Notes: generated by a model from the letters alone, not told the origin. Shown: positions 1 to 8,427, numbered from the stretch's first letter. The stretch is 64,000 bases of DNA from Psococerastis gibbosa (GCA_963971405.1 OZ020489.1:40812510-40876509); one strand, 5' to 3'. Translations and numbers: made by a program.

Positions 1-233
1 AAACATCTCTTCGGAACCTGTCGATGGTTTTGCGCATGGAGAAGGCATCGAGTGGGGAGGAGAAGGCCAAGAATGTGCAGGAAGGGATGCGCTGTGCCAA
101 AGATGCGGTCGAGATGGACGCTCTGGATGGAACATCGTGGTCCGTTCTTGGCAACGCCTACTTATCGTCATTCTTCAATATCGTTCAAAACCCTACCGTA
201 CTGAGCTTATGCAAATCGGCGTACAATCAAGCG
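1..233 (+). CDS. TTC5: TTC5 exon (partial, left edge cut)
   Basis: The reading frame is open from position 3 and ends at the codon GCG before the donor GTACGC, phase 0. It encodes TPR helices with DGTSWSVLGNAYL, the counterpart of the family's DGRSWYILGNAYL. The ATG at 24 is internal (family residues NLSMVLR), not a start codon. Confidence 0.92.
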
Positions 234-3200
234 GTACGCATTTTTTATATACCTTTTCAATGACTTTCATGGCAATTTAAGTGTGTGTCGTTCCGGCGTC
301 TATCAGCTAGTGTAAGGCGCCCATTCCATTGACCGGCTAGGGCTATTTCCAAAAACAGTGACGTGGTAGCAGACATTCAAGACTTAGGTGGCGTTTCCAC
401 CGATCTCGCATTGCAGAATGCAAATGACATTGACGGAAATTAGAATTTTTCTTTTTATAGAAATCTATTAAAATGTTTGTACTTAACATATTCCATGACG
501 CCATTTTTTAATTCTAGTTTGTTTGTGATTTTACTGTATGGTCATTGATCAATTTTAACTATGACATAATTGAGGAAAATAAACATTTCCGTCAATTCTG
601 CAATGCGAGGTCGGTGGAAACGCCACCTAAGTCTTGAATGTCTGCTACCACGTCACCGTTTTTGGAAATAGCCCTAGCCGGTCAATGGAATGGGCACCTG
701 AAGCCCAGGGACCGTCGCAGCATCCGCATATCGGCCATCTCTATTCTCAATCATTTCTAAATTATCATATATTTTTCCCGTGTTGGCTAAATGTAAATTC
801 TTTAAATTATCGAAGTCACAGCATTCGCTGTTGGCGTTTATATGTTGGGCCATGGAAGTGCTCCGCTATTGTTTCCTTTAAAACCACTTCCAGTTTGTCC
901 AATGTCCTTACTTGTACAATGCTTGTACATGTTGCTGACCTCCTAGTTGAGTGTAAAAGATGGCCCTAATTCCACTAGGGTGGTTTCAGTTTACCGAAAT
1001 GAAAGTCATTATTTATTTATTTATAATCTTCGCCAAAAGGGGTATTTACAGGCCAAGGATCTGGTTCTTAACCTACCGGCTGAATGATAAAATAATTTTA
1101 ATTCCAGGAAAAAGACGTGGTAGCAAAAAGCAATCCAGATCTGCATTACAACCGCGGAATAGTGGCCAAGTACGAAGAAGACTATATGACAGCTCTCAAC
1201 TCATTCTCGCGTGCTATGCAACTGGAACCGTCCTGGTCGGAACCGACACAGAAACGGACTCAAATACTAAATTATCTTGGAAAAATCGATGATCTGGTGC
1301 GAAGTAAGGGGAAAATGAACCGAAAGAAGTTAGGGAAAATGCTGGAGAAGATGGCGCCGTCGAAGAACTTGGGGCCTTATGCGGGTGGCAAGTACTGTGC
1401 TATGAACGGCGCTGAAATCGTGCTGACACATGTAGACTTTGCGGACTTGAAGGAGGGACTGAATGAGGAGAAAGTTATTTTAGGGGTTGTTGTTTGTTCC
1501 GTTCAAGAAGGAGACAATGTGCCTTTGTAAGTATTGCTACAAACAGGTCATGGCTAGAGTTTTAGAAAGGCGGCTATTCCACCGACTAATTGGCTTCACT
1601 AATCGTGGTGCCGACGTGGTAGCAGACATCATTAATAAGTCTCTACCATATTATAACTTAATTTCTAGTAGATAAGTTAAGTATCTACATAATATTCTCC
1701 TTAAAATGTGGCAGAGACTTATTAATGATGTCTGGTACCATGTCGGCACCGCAATTAGTGAAGCAAATTAGTCGGTGGAACAGCCGCCAGAAGAGAGATT
1801 GATCGCTTTGGAAACGGAATGAGAAGGTAGTGAATCTAAGACATTGATCATGAGACTAACTTGTATTTTTGGAGAGCTACAAACTGAAACTAGAGGGGTC
1901 GTGGTGTGTTGCCCTAGGAGTGCGCCTGAACTTCAATCGGCCACCCCGTATCTATTGTACGTTGTTGAGATCTCAACAGAGATGTAATTTTTTTAAATAT
2001 CTGGTGGTGCCACCAGCCACGTCTGCTTCGACCAATTAGTGCTTCAGCTATTGATACATCTTTTAAACAATCGGAGCACTCCTTGCAGCCACGATGAAAT
2101 TTGATTTTGTTTCGATGTGTCCGAGGCATCCACCACTTGGCCAGAATTTTAGAACTTGCTCCGCCTGACATCCTCTGCATCTTAACCTCGAGTTGAGCAA
2201 GTCTCAAATCGCAGATAAGGTGTAACTGTGCTAGTGGGTTTCCCTCTGTAGATGGCAGTTCTTGCCGAATGCGCTCAGGGTTTTATACTAACACAAGTGG
2301 GTTTCTTAGACAAAGTAAATTTCTTAACGATTATTTGGGTTTTACTAATTCGGGTTGTTGTAACAAGTTTTTCTAAAACTCTAAGTTGTTGTTATTTTTT
2401 GTTACTGACATCCTCAATGTCCATTTTTTTTTAATTCAATGAAGTTTTTTATTAAGTTCAAATACTATACCTAGGTAAATAAATAAGGACTTTTTATTGT
2501 TTCTATTACTAAGCCAACCTAGCGGAGTTAGGGCTATAAAGCCCTCTCTTACACTCAACTAGGAAGGCCCGGGACCGCCTCCTTTACATGCCCTCCAAAG
2601 CATGGCCAGAAAATGTAGCCAGTGTGGGACTTGAACCAACAGCCTTTCGGGTGAAAGTCAGAGTCCGTACCACTACGCTACATGTCTTGACTTACTATGA
2701 CTCGCTGTTAGTGGCAGCCGCATGAAGTATATCAAAATGTAGACGAATTTCTACATTTTGGTGTGGGCGTGTATGACAGACCCGCCCCAGAGGCGACAAA
2801 ATCAAACATTGCTATTTGTTGTTTTTCCACTTGTTTATGATCGTTTATGTGATGAATGTTATGCAAAAAAGCTAAAAAAACCGCATTGCATTAGGTATTC
2901 CTAACGGATACTTTTCAAACGTTTGTTTTAATTTTTAACGTTTTTGGTTGCAGTACTTTTGTAATGGTGGATCGGCAAGAGAAGAGTTTAGCGATTACAG
3001 TGTACAACTTGGCTCAGGGTAAAGGTGTCCTCATTGGGGACTACGTGGCCATTTCTGAACCTTTCCTGGCACATGTTAGAATAGATTATGAAAATAAGGT
3101 ACGTTGAGTATACTAAAATTAATGAATTCTTTATCTACATATCATACATTTTTTTGGTTTTTTGGAAGTTAGTGACCTCTCTTAAAGAAGAGCCTGGCCT

Positions 3201-3829
3201 TGACAAGATGAACGCGGTAGCTCAGAAGAGTTACTTAAGGAGATGAGGCATTTAAAAATAATAAGGCCATTAATTACTTGTAACTATGAAATAAATAAAT
3301 ATTGACTTTTTTCTATTATTAAACCAACCTAGTGGAGTTAGGGCTCTCTCTCTCTTACACTCAACTAGGAAGAATTGGGACTGCCTGCTTTACATACCCT
3401 CCGAAGGATAGCCAGAAAATTTAGCAAGTGTGGGACTCGAGCCAACAACCTTTCGGGTGAAAGTTGGAGTCTTTGCTACATGCCCTGACAACAATGTCAC
3501 AGTTAATCTTTTATTATTACATGTTGTCTCATGAAATGTAAAAATGACATTCACTCAGTATTGTTAACATGAATTTTAAAAATGGTTACATTGCCATCAG
3601 ACGGAAACACTCGACTGATAACGATTAACGCCGAGTCAGGAAAATAAAACTAACTAAAAGCCCCTGAAGGAAGACACCCTTAACGGAAATTCTCCCATTG
3701 TTGTTTCAGAAATATGCTTTCGAGTCCATACGAGTTGTGAGTCCGCTAGTGATGGTCGTCAACGGACGTAAAGTTGACAAGTCTTTACAGTGTGGACTTC
3801 AATTTTCAACTTTCTCCATGTCGGAGTGA
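1..3829 (+). CDS. TTC5: TTC5 orthologue, 3' part of a spliced gene (four exons)
   Basis: Exons 3..233, 1108..1526, 2954..3098 and 3710..3829 join in frame to about 304 residues; the gene starts left of the window (family length is about 440). The product matches TTC5: TPR helices in the first two exons (NLSMVLR, DGTSWSVLGNAYLS, SNPDLHYNR, KYEEDY, EPSWSEP), then the C-terminal OB-fold domain (EKVILGVVV, GVLIGDYVAISEP, VVNGRKV). Known for the family: TTC5/Strap binds p300 and JMY in the p53 stress response, and recognises nascent tubulin at the ribosome to trigger tubulin mRNA decay. All introns are GT-AG (GTACGC, GTAAGT and GTACGT donors), and all are loaded with MITE or SINE copies while the coding sequence is clean. 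The protein ends MSE-stop, close to the human end. Identity comes from recalled similarity over the whole 304 residues, so it is very likely. Confidence 0.93.
316..698 (+). mobile_element. Harbinger-like MITE, copy M1
   Basis: The ends GGCGCCC...GGGCACC start long terminal inverted repeats (about 110-120 bp) that contain GACCGGCTAGGGCTA and GTGGTAGCAGACATTCAAG. The centre is AT-rich and non-coding. The flanks are TAA (313-315) and TGA (699-701), read as a decayed 3 bp TWA target duplication. That duplication and the GG-starting ends fit PIF/Harbinger; no transposase is present. It sits inside a TTC5 intron. Confidence 0.88.
740..905 (-). mobile_element. Penelope-like element remnant (GIY-YIG C-terminal region)
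   Basis: The reverse strand resembles the clean PLE copy at 61803-62302: ATAGCGGAGCA, GCCCAACATATAAACG, TGTGACTTCGATAAT, GCCAACA and a decayed GGAAA segment occur in the same order. These encode the end of a PLE endonuclease domain (QHINxHxxxCDFDN). It is frameshifted and short. Confidence 0.65.
1108..1526 (+). CDS. TTC5: TTC5 exon: last TPRs and start of OB-fold domain
   Basis: The acceptor is ATTCCAG at 1101-1107 and the donor GTAAGT at 1527-1532. The length of 419 bases leaves two bases of a codon, completed by the first base of the next exon (TT+T, Phe). It encodes KSNPDLHYNR...YEEDYMTALNSFSRA...EPSWSEP, a linker (KGKMNRKKLGKML) and the first OB strands (EKVILGVVVCSVQE). Confidence 0.93.
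1569..1788. mobile_element. MITE copy M2 (palindromic subfamily)
   Basis: A 220 bp near-palindrome whose arms of about 80 bp begin GGCGGCTATTCCACCGAC and end GTCGGTGGAACAGCCGCC. It shares the inner motif GACGTGGTAGCAGACAT with the M1 family and ATCATTAATAAG with M6. It lies in the TTC5 intron 42 bp after the donor. Target duplication is unclear (AAA / AGA). Confidence 0.8.
1789..2302. other. TTC5 intron, unassigned sequence
   Basis: No gene is visible. About 2180-2280 is shared with 20417-20520 (AAGGTGTAAxxGTGCTxGTGGGTT and CAGTTCTTGC), so at least that part is repetitive. A 97-residue reverse frame at 1914-2207 has no recognisable domain and I treat it as chance. Confidence 0.5.
2303..2405 (+). 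repeat. Partial copy of small palindromic MITE (see 13484-13625)
   Basis: The stretch TTTCTTAACGATTATTTGGG through TTTTTCTAAAACTCTAAG to GTTATTTTTTGTTAC matches the centre and right arm of the palindrome at 13484-13625; the left arm is missing. Confidence 0.7.
2476..2686 (-). mobile_element. tRNA-derived SINE-A, copy 1
   Basis: Read on the reverse strand it starts with a tRNA-like head (A box TAGCGTAGTGG; B box GGTTCAAGTCC). A body follows with GCTTTGGAGGGCATGTAAAG, GGGCCTTCCTAGTTGAGTG and GGGCTTTATAGCCCTAACTC. It ends with a short A-rich tail after a GTAATAGAAACAATAAAAAG-like stretch. It lies in a TTC5 intron. Confidence 0.85.
2954..3098 (+). CDS. TTC5: TTC5 exon: OB-fold core
   Basis: The acceptor is GGTTGCAG ending at 2953 and the donor GTACGT begins at 3099. 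After one base that completes the Phe codon, 48 codons read TFVMVDRQEKSLAITVYN... and GKGVLIGDYVAISEPF, the most conserved stretch of the TTC5 OB fold. It is too short and ATG-poor to stand out as an ORF by itself. Confidence 0.92.
3290..3484 (-). mobile_element. tRNA-derived SINE-A, copy 2
   Basis: Same family as 2476-2686, more diverged. The stem motif GGGCTATAAAGCCC is changed to GGGCTCTCTCTCTC, and the A box is damaged. The B-box region (GGCTCGAGTCC on the reverse strand) is recognisable. Inserted in the last TTC5 intron. Confidence 0.8.
3710..3829 (+). CDS. TTC5: TTC5 terminal exon
   Basis: The acceptor TTGTTTCAG ends at 3709. Thirty-nine codons (KYAFESIRVVSPLVMVVNGRK...) run to TGA at 3827-3829. 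The residues correspond to the human C-terminal segment YSFSSVRVETPLLLVVNGK. A polyA signal follows 88 bases after the stop. Confidence 0.92.
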   Translation, partial: KYAFESIRVVSPLVMVVNGRKVDKSLQCGLQFSTFSMSE

Positions 3830-3916
3830 CAGTCTTCCAGAAAGAACGGCATATCCATTCCTACTTTCGCACTTTCACACGTATATGTGTATATAGTAAG
3901 ACTAAGGATCGGTTCA

Positions 3917-3922
3917 AATAAA
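3917..3922 (+). terminator. polyA signal of TTC5
   Basis: AATAAA lies 88 bp after the TTC5 stop codon in an A-rich context. No competing hexamer is seen between the stop and this site, so it is the probable 3' end signal. Confidence 0.7.
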
Positions 3923-4089
3923 AGTAAATAAGTCTGTTGGGTACTTGCCAGTTCTTCAATAGTTGCCATCTGCTGGATATCAAACTAAAAGGTTTCAAAA
4001 CTTCTTTATCTACCTTGTTAGTACCTCCTTCATGGATTTTTTGCTTGGGCATGGGTTTGAACTTGTTATGATATAGGTTATTCTATATG

Positions 4090-4320
4090 AATTGGACCCC
4101 TCGTCCTCCTGATTATGGTGGATTCCGAACCACTTGGCTTCAATCTCTTACATGAATAGGTGGTGAAATGGGACATGTGACTTCCTTTACGAAAGTCCAG
4201 ATCGTTATCCACTACGCTACGGCTTTAACAAACAACTCAATAACCGCCTCACACAATTACCAAATCCCATCAGACTAGCAAGTGTGACAAGTCTGATAGG
4301 TTACTGGCAATATCTATCAT
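4090..4320 (-). mobile_element. tRNA-derived SINE-B, copy 1
   Basis: The segment with GGATTCCGAACCACTTGG, CCAGATCGTTATCCACTACGC and GTGACAAGTCTGATAGGTTA matches 34600-34870 along its whole length. On the reverse strand TAGCGTAGTGG is a good A box; the B-box region is degenerate. It begins about 170 bp past the TTC5 polyA signal. Confidence 0.65.
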
Positions 4321-4502
4321 GTACAAGGTCATTGAGGCCATGGAACATAGCAGTATATTGGATGTACAATGTTTTCATATTGGTCGGACTGCAGGTTACT
4401 GCGAGTCAAGTGTCAATAAGAAGCACTGTGTTTCCGCTAGCCATGGCCAATGGTAGAAATTCAAAATATTTTATCAGTCAGTGCCGAACAGATGAGGAAC
4501 CA

Positions 4503-4586
4503 GTATCTCGGAGGCTCAGCAGCGACTGTATAAATTTCAGAGCACAACCTCCTGCCCTCACAGTCGCTGCTGAGCCTCCGAGATAC
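4503..4586. repeat. Perfect 27 bp inverted repeat (hairpin) at PLE end
   Basis: Arms 4503-4529 and 4560-4586 are exact reverse complements (GTATCTCGGAGGCTCAGCAG...). The 30-base loop carries most of TATAAAT and CAGAGCACAACC. It arises from two PLE ends in opposite orientation. Confidence 0.95.
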
Positions 4587-4606
4587 AATCTTAGAAGTCT
4601 ACGCAG

Positions 4607-4651
4607 TTCCACTGAAGATGTCGACCGCAGATGTTGACGAAACGTTTGGAA
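4607..4651 (+). ncRNA. Hammerhead-like ribozyme motif, PLE copy 1
   Basis: Stem I is TTCCA (4607-4611) pairing with TGGAA (4647-4651). Core box CTGAAGA is 4612-4618. Stem II is GTCGAC (4620-4625) with GTTGAC (4633-4638), and the loop is CGCAGAT. GAAA is 4639-4642. Stem III is the self-complementary ACGT (4642-4645), with T4646 at the cleavage position. One extra T (4619) sits between CTGAAGA and stem II, which the textbook hammerhead lacks. PLE terminal repeats are known to carry hammerheads with very short stem III that act as dimers; this arrangement fits. Activity is unproven. Confidence 0.6.
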
Positions 4652-4771
4652 GTTCACTTTCACTTCGACCACGGCCCATCAGCCCGGATTCTACTGGTTC
4701 CTCATTCGACTCCGGCCGTGAAAGCCTTTGCAGTTATATAGTGCCGAACAGATTTATAGACTTTCTTTGAA
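4619..4771 (+). CDS. Small conserved frame beginning inside the hammerhead-like motif (PLE)
   Basis: The frame starts ATG at 4619 and reads MSTADVDETFGS...RPRPISPDSTGSSF...GRESLCSY, to TGA at about 4769. Similar frames begin at the same place in the copies near 14422, 16474 and (reverse) 58101, with mostly conservative amino acid changes. It may be the N-terminus of a PLE protein. Function unknown. Confidence 0.4.
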
Positions 4772-6994
4772 CGAGCCTTCAGGTCTTAGATTATCGCAGG
4801 TTGATAAAAGTGTTGTATTGGGCTGCAAGAAAGCTGATGGTGGAAGGCTGAAAGCTATGGTGCACAAAAAAAAATTAATAAAGGAGGCAGAATCTTGGCT
4901 AGGGGTGGTTGCCACTATGCCTCTAAAGCTGTGCCTCCCTATCTGACAAATAAGCCATTGGCTGGCTTTTCGGCCCCTTACAGGTCATGACGTCTTAAAG
5001 TTAGCCCCTAAAATAATGGCCTGTGTATGCATCCATGATGTGACGTTTTTCATCTATATTTGCAAGTTCAAAATAGCCAAGCAGAGCCACTTCTGCCATT
5101 ATACCTTATTAAAAGAAACCCCCAGATTTTATGATTGAAGGGGGTGTTATATAAACTACCCTGTATTTATCGTTTCACAGATACAATATTCATCACCTCC
5201 TAATAGTATGTTACTCTGCTCTTTTGTTGAAGTTTTCGATTTCCATTGTCTGGATATGATTAGAGTTCTTGTATCCAATGATTTTCTTCGCTATGTATCT
5301 TCTCTTTACGTGCTTGTCGAGCACAACATAAGTAAATGTTGATTTGCTAACTACTAAATTGAATCATTGCATTGCTTTTATGCTGACTAATCTTAATACT
5401 TGTTAAATTAATATAATTAATAAGCTTTTTTACTAAATTGAATTTTTTACCTTAGGCCAAACCATATTTCAACCAGGTGAGTCAGATGGGCATCCGCAGC
5501 GCATGCAATAAGTTAAAGCACCAAAAAGTAGTTCCCTAGTCCAATCAGGTGGTTCTCGCCACTAGCCCAACACGTCAATATCAAGCTATTTAGATTGGAA
5601 TGAAACCAAGGTCAAGTTCGCAAAACTTACTGCGCACGCACTCTGCTGTTCTCTCTCTGATGTACCCTACCAGTTGAATTGTTCATTTTTTTTTTTTTTT
5701 TTTTTTTGCTGCTATATCTTTGTTGAAACTGTTTTATTTGTTAGCCAGTTATCTAGCAACAGAGACTTTGTAGGTTACCTGGTCATATAGGTGATGAGTT
5801 TTGGTTTTAGAGAAAACCGGACTTCCTTACTGGTTTTTCGAGATTCTAATTTATTGTGTTAAAAATGCTTTTGATTCAGAGAGAAAGAAGTGATATTAAA
5901 TGAAGTGTTGCAAAATTTTGAATTGTTTTTCTCTCTCAAGTATGCAAGTCAGATAGCAAACCTACAAAACCCTACAACCTGGGAAGGCTTCCTTCTCCCA
6001 CGTTTCATCGCTATCGTTAATACTTTGCTTATGAGTAGGCCCTATCTATTCTATTTTATTATCGTCGATTCCAACTGCTGTTATGGGTAATTTGTAATTT
6101 TCTGATTATGCAACCGTGCTTACAGCTTCTTAGACAACTATGTAGTGGTGGGTGAAACATTAAAAAAAGTCGCAAAAGATAAAGAAAAGGTATAAGTATT
6201 GTTACTGCATTCAATGCTTAGTTTATGATATAAAAGTGTTGACTTAAACATGACAATCGGCACAGGTCACACGTACATTTGGCAAATACAATATAAAAAG
6301 GCTAACGAATGAGAAGTAGCAGAAAAATATGAATAATGGTAAAGTGGACGTGGTCTGATGTAGTCATGATTCTACATGATAGTTTCCGATTACCCCATAA
6401 GAGTGAAAGTACCTACCTAATAAAAGGTAGGATTTGCACATGAGTTGGTAGGCTACTGAAAAAAAATGTACCACTTCCATACAGGAAAGTGATACCGGCA
6501 GTGGTCAACCAACTAAAACGATCGGCTTCGACAGGATTTCTTTAGGCTGCATGCATAGTAGCCTATAACCCGCATTTTTGGATTTCAATACGAAAAATAG
6601 GTTGGTGGCTGATGGGCAAAAGATAGCGAAATTGATAGTAGGTATGGTACGGTACAGGAAAAAGTGTTTTTTTCTGAATCGAGTGTGTCGTAAAAGGATA
6701 TGGCTTTAGATATTGTTCCATGATAACGATAAGCATAAGTGGACTTTTAATGAAGTCATCCAACCGAGAGCAGAGATACCAATAATGAGGTTTCTTACAA
6801 CATACTTTCAACTATGTGTATCCTAATTAGAGCCTGGTTTAGTGGCATTTAAATGCAGTTTTCTGATTGAAACCGGTAACTATTCAATTTTAAATAGTAG
6901 TTAAGTTAAGATTATATGAATTTATTACACTAAAAAACCAAAAATTCATTAAACTTGGTTGTTATTGAAATCAGAAGTTTCCAAAATTTAAAAA
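4772..6994. other. Intergenic region between TTC5 and neurobeachin, no gene seen
   Basis: AT-rich, with no convincing coding exon on either strand. It contains a T run at about 5686-5707 and no member of the repeat families catalogued here. Short frames (5890-6090, 6563-6811) lack recognisable domains. Confidence 0.5.
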
Positions 6995-7187
6995 AGTTTG
7001 ACAGCGCGCCATTTTTTTTTTGCTGTTCAATTGGCACCACTGCAGTTTTCAAAATGTCGGTCGGTTTATTTTCGGGCTGTAAAATATTACAGTGACGTTT
7101 TTTCGATTTCCGCGTGTTTCCTAGTGTTATCATGTAAAATAGTTAGTGGTTCGCGTAATTTATCACACTACTGCTTACCACGTAACC
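6995..7187 (+). promoter_or_regulatory. Putative promoter and 5' leader of neurobeachin
   Basis: A locally GC-richer stretch with GCGCGCCATTTT (7004 onward), GGTCGGTTTATTTTCGGGC and several CpGs just upstream of the first coding ATG. No TATA box at a useful distance is evident. An in-frame TAG at 7140-7142 limits the protein start to the ATG at 7188. The transcription start cannot be placed from sequence. Confidence 0.4.
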
Positions 7188-7346
7188 ATGTCGGAGCAGC
7201 CAACGCCCCAAATCGGGGACATTAAGCGCCCCGAAGAGGTGGTTGCAATGGCTATGAACGACAATTTAAAATTTGCTCTTCTCATTGGATTGATTGAAGT
7301 TGGGCAAGTTTCGAACCGGGAGGTTGTAAATACAGTTCTACATTTG
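7188..7346 (+). CDS. NBEA: Neurobeachin/rugose first coding exon
   Basis: Fifty-three codons from ATG (context ACCATGT), ending in phase 0 before a perfect GTAAGT donor at 7347. Residues 1-27 ([13 protein letters not shown]...) are variable N-terminus. Residues 28-53 ([20 protein letters not shown], then VNTVLHL) match the conserved start of neurobeachin (vertebrate MKFAVLIGLIQVGEVSNRDI, then VETVLNL). Neurobeachins are about 3000-residue BEACH-domain scaffolds that bind PKA RII and act in vesicle traffic and synapse function. The family continues LVGGEFDLEMNF; no exon with that was found downstream, so the following intron is very long. Alternative: a retained pseudo-exon, but the clean frame, start and donor argue against it. 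Confidence 0.78.
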
Positions 7347-7789
7347 GTAAGTAATAAGCAGTTAACGTATTAATAGCTTTTGGACTTGGTTAGGTTTAGG
7401 TTAATTCCAAGTGGCTGATGTACCGGGTATCTTGCCTTATCAACACCCACGACCATGGGAATTAATTATAGTAATTACATTTTATTCCTGCAGGTAAACA
7501 GGCTAAAGTTTCAAAATATATCATTATAAATGCTCCCCTGCGTAAGAATTACATTAAATTATAATTCTTACTTTCTTGGATTATGTAAACTTCCCCTGCA
7601 CATGCCTAGGTTTTAGGTTTGCTCTCAGTGTGCCGCAAATGTTTCAGTGTGTCTACCTATTCAGAAGCACTTATGTTCCAAGTATAAATTTATAATACAG
7701 TCATTCACCGTACAAGCGGTCAAACATGCCATCCCGCGGTAGGAAAAGTCGAATGAAAGTGCATTTAGTACAAAACCCTCTTGTCTCGG

Positions 7790-7920
7790 GTGGCTATTTT
7801 TGTTTGACACTGTCGATCCGGCTCTGGCTGGTCAGGGACTCTAATTTTTGTATTTGTATTTTATTTAAAGTGGAGGGCAATTGGGCAAACGCCCCATTGG
7901 CTATAATATAATGTATATTT
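7790..7920 (-). repeat. Unclassified dispersed repeat, copy at 7.8 kb
   Basis: Reverse complement of 14235-14365: both contain GACCAGCCxGxGCCGGATCG, AAATAxAAATAGCCACCC and an AAATACAAATAC tract followed by ATTAGAGTCCCTGACCAG. Possibly the 3' end of a retroelement. Confidence 0.65.
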
Positions 7921-8066
7921 TTTAATCATGGATTGTTTATTTGCATACTATCTGACATGTTCCTACGATAAAATTTCTGATACGCCATAAGTACCTATAC
8001 CTGCCAATTGATGCAAAAATTTTTATAAGTAAATAACCATGCTTCGTGGTCATTCTGAAAGTGTAT

Positions 8067-8111
8067 TTCCAAACGTTTCGTCAACATCTGCGATCGGCAT
8101 CTTCAGTGGCA
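8067..8111 (-). ncRNA. Hammerhead-like motif, PLE copy 2
   Basis: On the reverse strand: CCA-CTGAAGA-T-GCCGAT, loop CGCAGAT, GTTGAC-GAAA-CGTT-TGG. Stem I is reduced to 3 bp and stem II has one mismatch, so this copy is probably weaker than the one at 4607-4651. Its small reading frame (MPIADVDETFGN...) stops early. Confidence 0.55.
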
Positions 8112-8154
8112 CTGCGTAGACTTATGTTCAGCAATCCTGGTCTTTAAGCTACGT

Positions 8155-8243
8155 TTTGTTGTTGTTGTTGTTGATAGTAGCATGTACTGCTGATGATTGC
8201 CAATAATCGATCGATCACCGTATAGTTGATTTAGTGGTACCAC
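8155..8243 (-). mobile_element. Very short repeat with (CAA)n tail, copy 1
   Basis: On the reverse strand it begins GTGGTACCACTAAAT, passes through ATTATTGGCAATCAT and GCATGxACTATC-like sequence, and ends in (CAA)5. It interrupts the GIY-YIG coding sequence between EVYIG and SLKTRIAEHK. A second copy lies at 10552-10640, so the roughly 88 bp unit is a discrete insertion. Confidence 0.7.
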
Positions 8244-8427
8244 AAAGTACCTATATAAACTTCTCCACACGAACACGGAATCCTGTAAACACCTGCTGAC
8301 GTCAATGTGTCCCGGCTATCCTTGGCTGATCTGTATAAACAATTTAACTGTCGCGTAGGCTTGTAAATAGTCTTCACATTGTGCCGTATGAAGAGTTTCC
8401 TATGCGATTTATCTGAGACTCCTTTAA

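Larger units (their letters stand above)
234..1107 (+). other. TTC5 intron with MITE and PLE insertions
   Basis: This intron (GTACGC...TTCCAG) is largely made of a 383 bp MITE (316-698) and a Penelope-like remnant (about 740-905), plus a short unassigned stretch (906-1107). Confidence 0.85.
4350..4745 (+). mobile_element. Penelope-like element end with hammerhead-like motif and inverted head
   Basis: From 4560 rightward this is the terminal block of a PLE: GCTGAGCCTCCGAGATAC, the hammerhead-like core (4607-4651) and the small frame starting at ATG 4619. The left part (about 4480-4529) is a reverse-strand copy of the same terminal block with a deletion, giving a perfect inverted repeat at 4503-4586. 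A TATAAAT box lies between at 4529-4535. The segment 4350-4470 recurs at about 33450-33590. Confidence 0.7.
8060..8427 (-). mobile_element. Penelope-like element fragment: GIY-YIG domain and hammerhead-like end
   Basis: On the reverse strand, 8427 to about 8245 encodes GVSDK, HNVKTIYKPTRQL, KDSRDTLTSAGVYRIPCSCG and EVYIG, the start of a PLE GIY-YIG endonuclease. The frame is then broken by an 88 bp insertion (8155-8243). It resumes as SLKTRIAEHK (about 8125-8154) and jumps by deletion to the terminal hammerhead-like block (8067-8111). It abuts a + strand PLE piece at 8428, forming a head-to-head junction. Confidence 0.85.

Noticed and set aside
24-263. ATG at 24 as the start of a small gene
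   Set aside because: The frame is open upstream to the window edge and the Met aligns with an internal residue of TTC5. The frame past 233 is intron.
960-1292. 110-residue + frame overlapping the second TTC5 exon
   Set aside because: It runs across an intron/exon border in a frame other than the one matching TTC5.
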